64,000 nucleotides of DNA, taken from the NCBI RefSeq assembly GCF_003610535.1, contig NZ_RAPN01000005.1, forward strand, positions 1-64,000, given 5' to 3'. The notes under the pieces are model-generated. The model saw nothing but the letters and a program-made list of their open reading frames with translations. It was not told where the DNA came from and did no database searches. The translations under genes and the position numbers were made by a program. This DNA is from Mangrovibacterium diazotrophicum. Its GTDB lineage: Bacteria; Bacteroidota; Bacteroidia; Bacteroidales; Prolixibacteraceae. Positions 60,175 through 64,000 of the stretch are shown piece by piece; the first letter of the stretch is position 1, and every line of letters begins with the position of its first letter.

Positions 60175-60475
60175 GCGTATTTGTTTGTTTTTCACAGGAA
60201 ATCAGGCGTGTAAATTTCAGCACATCCCTCTCTCCACAATTTTCATTCTTTTTTCTTAGTCGATTAATCGGAGCCAAAAATAAAAATTTAAAATTAGGAA
60301 AACGTCCAATAGCTGAATATTTTTTCGGTAGAAGTTAAATAACATCTTCGTTTTTGAAACCTGCGAAAAATCATAACAATCGGCTGATAAACATCATTGA
60401 AGAAAGGCCTTTCGTGATCGTATTTTTATCAGGTGAGTTAGATAAACCAAAAACCGATTTACAAGATAAACGAAG
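60175..60475. other. Divergent intergenic region between ompH-like and proline dehydrogenase genes
   Basis: A minus-strand CAAAAATA (60275-60282; TATTTTTG read leftward) may be the -7 box of the ompH-like gene. The rightward promoter candidate for the proline dehydrogenase gene is listed separately. No other structure seen. Confidence 0.4.
60397..60428 (+). promoter_or_regulatory. Putative promoter of the proline dehydrogenase gene
   Basis: TTG at 60397-60399 and TATTTTTA at 60421-60428, 21 bases apart. The last base departs from the TAnnTTTG consensus. The start codon is at 60476. Confidence 0.4.
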
Positions 60476-61387
60476 ATGATAAACAAACTAATTGCCCACG
60501 TGCTTCCGTACATGCCCGAGAAATTGATCTGGCAATTTTCGAAGCGCTATATCGCAGGTGAAACCATGGATGATGGTATTTCGGTTGCCCGCCAACTGAA
60601 CGCAGAAGGCGTCATGGTAACCATTGACCTGCTGGGTGAGTTTATAACCAAGCTGGAACAGGCGGAAGAAAATAAAAACCAATACCTGGACATTATCGAA
60701 CGCTTTTGCGCCGAAAACATAAAAGGTAATTTCTCGCTGAAACCATCGATGTTTGGTTTGTTGCTCGACACGGAAGTTTGTTACCGTCATGTTCGCGAAA
60801 TCGTGCAAAAAGCCGCCGCTTGCAACAGCTTTGTTCGCATCGATATGGAAGATTCGCAATGCGTTGATCCGGAGATCGACATATTCCAGCGACTGAAGAA
60901 AGAATTCTCCGGCCACGTTGGCCTGGTGATGCAAGCTTACCTCCGCCGCACGCTGAATGACCTGGGACAAATGGCACAAATGCCATCAAACGGTCATCCG
61001 CTGAACTTCCGTTTATGCAAGGGTATTTATGTTGAACCGGCGCAGATCGCCTACAAAGAATACCAATCGGTTCGCGACCACTACCTCGAGGATTTGGAGT
61101 ACATGTTTAAGCACAATATGTATGTGGGAATTGCCACCCACGATAAATACCTGGTCGAGGGAGCCATGGAGCTGATTGATCGCTACAGCATTCCAAAGGA
61201 TATGTACGAGTTCCAGATGTTGTATGGCGTTACACCGGAACTGCGCAAATCAATCGTTGACCGCGGCCACAAAATGCGGGTTTACGTTCCATTCGGAAAA
61301 GAATGGTTCGGTTACTCCACCCGTCGCCTGAAAGAAAATCCGAAAATGGCCAGCCATATTATAAAAGCATTGTTTTTTAGGGGTTAA
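60476..61387 (+). CDS. putA: Proline dehydrogenase
   Basis: 303 residues; a monofunctional FAD-dependent enzyme that oxidises proline to 1-pyrroline-5-carboxylate and passes electrons to quinone. FSLKPSMFGLLL, FVRIDMEDSQCVD, LVMQAYLRRTLNDL and RLCKGIYVEP follow the PRODH barrel, and FGYSTRRLKENP carries the substrate-binding Arg pair. The second enzyme is encoded at 13075-14712. A strong terminator follows. The symbol is used for the monofunctional PRODH form. Confidence 0.93.
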   Translation: MINKLIAHVLPYMPEKLIWQFSKRYIAGETMDDGISVARQLNAEGVMVTIDLLGEFITKLEQAEENKNQYLDIIERFCAENIKGNFSLKPSMFGLLLDTEVCYRHVREIVQKAAACNSFVRIDMEDSQCVDPEIDIFQRLKKEFSGHVGLVMQAYLRRTLNDLGQMAQMPSNGHPLNFRLCKGIYVEPAQIAYKEYQSVRDHYLEDLEYMFKHNMYVGIATHDKYLVEGAMELIDRYSIPKDMYEFQMLYGVTPELRKSIVDRGHKMRVYVPFGKEWFGYSTRRLKENPKMASHIIKALFFRG

Positions 61388-61395
61388 TTTAGAAT

Positions 61396-61435
61396 AGGGT
61401 AATGGAGAGAAGTTGGTTTCTCTCCTACCCTTTTT
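61396..61435 (+). terminator. Terminator of the proline dehydrogenase gene
   Basis: GGAGAGAA (61404-61411) pairs with TTCTCTCC (61418-61425), extended by AGGGT/ACCCT, followed by five T. Confidence 0.85.
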
Positions 61436-62003
61436 AAAGTTTTAAGATCAATTCGTCCAAACTGCGCTTTGGCACGTGGTGAACACCCTCTTCGTCGCGC
61501 CAGTACTTAAAATCACCGTCTTTCATCTCTTCCAGCACCACTTCCTCTACCGGTTTGCCCAAAGCAATCACCATCAATAATTGGTACCGTTCCGGAATCC
61601 GGAACTCCTGTTGTACCGCTTTTTTATTCACCGAAGCAATCATACATCCGCCATAACCAGCCTCAACAGCACCCAGCAAAATACTCTGGGCTGCAATACC
61701 ATCGTCGCAAAAATAGTTGGTTGCAATTTCCGTGTCGTTTACTATTATAATATAAGCTGAAGGGCGCTCACCCGATTCAGGGCCTTTCCAATCTTTCAAA
61801 TAACCGGCCCACCCTAAATGCGGGAATAAACGATCGCAATCTTCCTGTTGAAACAATGGAATATATTTCAACGGCTGGGCATTTCGTCCGCTGGCTGAAA
61901 AGCGAGCCAGCTCAATCCAATCGGTCAATTGGTCTGCTGTAATCCGGGCACTTTCATCAAAGCGGCGGTAGCTGCGGTTACGAAGAATCAAATCTCTAAG
62001 CAT
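61434..62003 (-). CDS. Nitroreductase-family FMN oxidoreductase
   Basis: 189 residues. ILRNRSYRRFDESARITADQ and SASGRNAQPLKYI are the FMN-binding N-terminal motifs. GIAAQSILLGAVEAGYGGCM and VIALGKPVEEVVLEEMKDGD complete the fold. It reduces nitroaromatics, quinones or similar with NAD(P)H; the native substrate is unknown. It is divergent from the GntR gene. Confidence 0.9.
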   Translation of the reverse strand: MLRDLILRNRSYRRFDESARITADQLTDWIELARFSASGRNAQPLKYIPLFQQEDCDRLFPHLGWAGYLKDWKGPESGERPSAYIIIVNDTEIATNYFCDDGIAAQSILLGAVEAGYGGCMIASVNKKAVQQEFRIPERYQLLMVIALGKPVEEVVLEEMKDGDFKYWRDEEGVHHVPKRSLDELILKL

Positions 62004-62067
62004 GTGGTTTTTCTTTCAATATTACAAAAAGCATTTGTTTGAAATAAATGGTTTCAACGAACTTTTG

Positions 62068-62093
62068 TATGTTTGCATAACAGAACAGAACAC
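62068..62093 (+). promoter_or_regulatory. GntR gene promoter and possible operator
   Basis: TATGTTTG (62068-62075) fits the -7 box and is followed at once by CAGAACAGAACACC (62081-62093 region). The same AGAACAGAAC repeat follows the -7 box of the xylulokinase promoter, suggesting a GntR operator at both. Confidence 0.45.
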
Positions 62094-62103
62094 CTAACAA
62101 CTT

Positions 62104-63099
62104 ATGAGCAAATTCAAATTCCAGATCGATCCGCTTTCAAGCCAACTCAAATTTCAGCAACTGGTTGACTCTGTCATTGACGCTATCAGTGAAAACCGCC
62201 TGCAAATTGGCGATATTCTACCTTCGGTTAATCAGCTGGTAAAAGAAAGTTCACTCTCGCGCGACACGGTTTTTAAAGCCTATGCCGAATTAAAAAACCG
62301 CGGGATTGTGGAATCGGTACCCAACAAAGGCTATTTTATTGCCAAAGCGACCACCAAGGTGTTTTTGTTTCTCGACACATTTAAAGCTTACAAAGAAGTG
62401 CTGTACGGTTCGTTCCTGGATAATCTGCCCGAAAACTTTTCAGTCGATCTGCACTTCCATCATTACAACATCGACATCTTCGAGAAGATTATCACCGAAA
62501 ACATTGGCCGGTATACCAAATATATTGTGATGAATTTTGATCACGAACGCGTGCCGGAGATCATCAAGCAGATCCCGCCATCGAAACTGTTGGTAATCGA
62601 CTGGGAGGTACACACTGTTCCGGAGGCCTCGACCATATACCAGGATTTTGGCCAGAGCTTGTACGATGCGCTGTGTAGTGGCCTTGATTTGATCAAAAAA
62701 TACAGGCGCTTTGTCTATCTCTATCCGGAATTTACCTACCACCCGGTCGAGTCCATCGTTTATTTCGAGAAATTCTGCAAAGACAATTTCATTCCGTATG
62801 AAATATTGAAAAACTCGAAAAAGCTCGATGTGAAGGCGGGCGATTTATACCTCATGGTCAGCGACCGAACCCTATCGCGTTTCCTCGATCAGTGTGCTGA
62901 TCGCAACCTGATAATCGGGCAGGATGCGGGGGTAATTTCGTATAACGAGACACCGATGAAGAAATACGTCAAGGACGGCATCAGCGTCATCTCCACCGAC
63001 TTCGAACTCATGGGCAAAAAAGCAGCAGAAATCGTAACAAGCGGAGAATCAATCCATTTAAAAATAGACACTCACTTAAAGGTTCGGGCTTCCATGTAG
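62104..63099 (+). CDS. GntR-family regulator with periplasmic-binding-like ligand domain
   Basis: 331 residues. The winged helix-turn-helix (about 1-75: LQIGDILPSVNQLVKESSLS; YAELKNRGIVESVPNKGYFI) is joined to a LacI-like sugar-binding domain (IVMNFDHERVPEIIKQIPPS; DGISVISTDFELMGKKAAEI). This architecture is typical of Bacteroidota regulators of sugar use (XylR- or AraR-like). It precedes a xylulokinase gene, so xylose or xylulose is a likely effector. Confidence 0.9.
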   Translation: MSKFKFQIDPLSSQLKFQQLVDSVIDAISENRLQIGDILPSVNQLVKESSLSRDTVFKAYAELKNRGIVESVPNKGYFIAKATTKVFLFLDTFKAYKEVLYGSFLDNLPENFSVDLHFHHYNIDIFEKIITENIGRYTKYIVMNFDHERVPEIIKQIPPSKLLVIDWEVHTVPEASTIYQDFGQSLYDALCSGLDLIKKYRRFVYLYPEFTYHPVESIVYFEKFCKDNFIPYEILKNSKKLDVKAGDLYLMVSDRTLSRFLDQCADRNLIIGQDAGVISYNETPMKKYVKDGISVISTDFELMGKKAAEIVTSGESIHLKIDTHLKVRASM

Positions 63100-63130
63100 A
63101 CATTTGTGCTCTACAACACAAAAATTCAGC

Positions 63131-63182
63131 TTTGAAATCGTCAACCGACCATCTAAATTTGCAGAACACATCAGAACAGAAC
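63131..63182 (+). promoter_or_regulatory. Xylulokinase promoter with AGAACA repeats
   Basis: TTTG (63131-63134), 19 bases, TAAATTTG (63154-63161): a full match to the Bacteroidota promoter. Directly after it come AGAACA repeats (63162-63182), shared with the GntR promoter region. Confidence 0.65.
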
Positions 63183-63219
63183 GGACAAGAACACTTTTAA
63201 CCACTAATACAACTTAAAC

Positions 63220-64000
63220 ATGTACCTACTAGGATTCGATATTGGCAGTTCTTCGGTGAAAGCCTCCATCATAAACGGGGATTCCGGAGAGTGTCTGGCC
63301 TCAGCTTTTTACCCTAAACAAGAGATGAAGATGACCGCCATCCAGCCGGGATGGGCAGAACAGGAGCCCGACCAATGGTGGGCGAACCTGAAACTGGCGG
63401 TTGCTGAGATCATGGATAAATCGAAGGTTGATCCGACAGCAATTGACTCAATCGGTATCTCGTACCAGATGCACGGATTGGTTGTTGTGGATAAAGACCA
63501 AAACGTTTTGCGCCCATCCATTATTTGGTGCGACAGCCGTGCTGCGGCCATCGGCGATAAAGCCATGAAGGAGATTGGCGAGCAAAAATGTTTGGAGAGC
63601 CTGCTGAACTCACCGGGTAACTTCACCGCTTCGAAGTTGAAATGGGTGAAAGATAACGAACCGGAATTGTACGCTAAGATTGATAAAATTATGCTGCCGG
63701 GCGACTACATCGCCATGAAACTGAGTGGCGAAATCAAAACAACTGCCGGCAACCTGTCGGAAGGTATTCTTTGGAACTTCAAAGAAAACTCGGTTGCTAA
63801 AATGCTGATCGACTACTACGGTTTCGAGGAAAGTTTTATTCCCGAGATTGTACCAACATTCTCGGTTCAAAGCGTGGTCAACGAAGCAGCAGCAAAAGAA
63901 CTGGGGCTGGCACCTGGCATCAAAATCAGCTACCGCGCCGGCGACCAACCCAACAATGCCTTATCATTAAACGTGCTTAACCCGGGCGAAATCGCCACAA
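63220..64000 (+). CDS. xylB: Xylulokinase (FGGY family), N-terminal part; cut by window end
   Basis: At least 260 residues from the ATG at 63220; the frame is open to the last base. LLGFDIGSSSVKASI is the phosphate-binding loop of FGGY kinases. GISYQMHGLVVVDKDQNVLR and SIIWCDSRA fit xylulokinase, which phosphorylates D-xylulose for the pentose phosphate pathway. The C-terminal domain lies outside. Xylose isomerase and transport genes would be expected downstream. Confidence 0.9.
   Translation, partial: MYLLGFDIGSSSVKASIINGDSGECLASAFYPKQEMKMTAIQPGWAEQEPDQWWANLKLAVAEIMDKSKVDPTAIDSIGISYQMHGLVVVDKDQNVLRPSIIWCDSRAAAIGDKAMKEIGEQKCLESLLNSPGNFTASKLKWVKDNEPELYAKIDKIMLPGDYIAMKLSGEIKTTAGNLSEGILWNFKENSVAKMLIDYYGFEESFIPEIVPTFSVQSVVNEAAAKELGLAPGIKISYRAGDQPNNALSLNVLNPGEIAT

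Overview
The window looks like the chromosome of a Bacteroidota bacterium, most likely an anaerobic or facultative member of the Marinilabiliales/Prolixibacteraceae side of the phylum (lineage inferred from gene content, no database search). Support: Bacteroidota-type promoters (TTG/TTTG, about 19-21 bp, then TAnnTTTG), Shine-Dalgarno sites that are often weak, a type IX secretion (T9SS) plug-domain protein, Na+-NQR with a distant lipoprotein ApbE, a short-form AMP nucleosidase, and several outer-membrane barrels and lipoproteins.

Layout. 1-5 kb: the N-terminal part of a large secreted repeat protein, a hotdog-like protein and two orphan LuxR/NarL response regulators, all on the minus strand and sharing a short upstream element. 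5-19 kb: housekeeping genes (recR, a glycosyltransferase fusion, AMP nucleosidase, holA, rhomboid, YqgE, DivIC-like, P5C dehydrogenase), a PAS histidine kinase and a T9SS plug protein. 18.4-24.4 kb: complete nqrABCDEF with a good promoter and terminator. 24.4-30 kb: an unusual six-gene operon encoding a NapH/NosR-like membrane ferredoxin, an outer-membrane barrel, a Tat-exported lipoprotein polyferredoxin with ten cluster motifs, two related small secreted proteins and a COG0701 permease. 30-44 kb: two L,D-transpeptidases, a hydroxylase, YebC, two tandem paralogous histidine kinases, ApbE, a decarboxylase, a QorB/HxlR divergent pair and a Crp-family regulator. 44-53 kb: secreted hydrolases (M1 peptidase, dienelactone hydrolase, deacetylase, TPR metallopeptidase-like protein) and small membrane or lipoproteins. 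52-56.1 kb: an accessory, repeat-rich region with palindromes, 33-bp REP-like repeats, an AT-rich pair of genes flanked by integron attC-like sequence, and a 13-unit array of exactly 21-bp repeats. 56-64 kb: SDR plus AraC regulator, a Bor-like lipoprotein, a K+ channel, OmpH, proline dehydrogenase, nitroreductase, and a GntR regulator followed by a xylulokinase cut by the window edge.

How genes may work together. NQR pumps Na+ while passing electrons from NADH to quinone, and ApbE attaches FMN to NqrB and NqrC. The neighbouring operon has parts that could carry electrons from the inner membrane across the periplasm to an outer-membrane barrel through Fe-S clusters alone; this is a hypothesis from gene content and is the most interesting system here. 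Proline dehydrogenase and P5C dehydrogenase together convert proline to glutamate, although their genes lie 46 kb apart.
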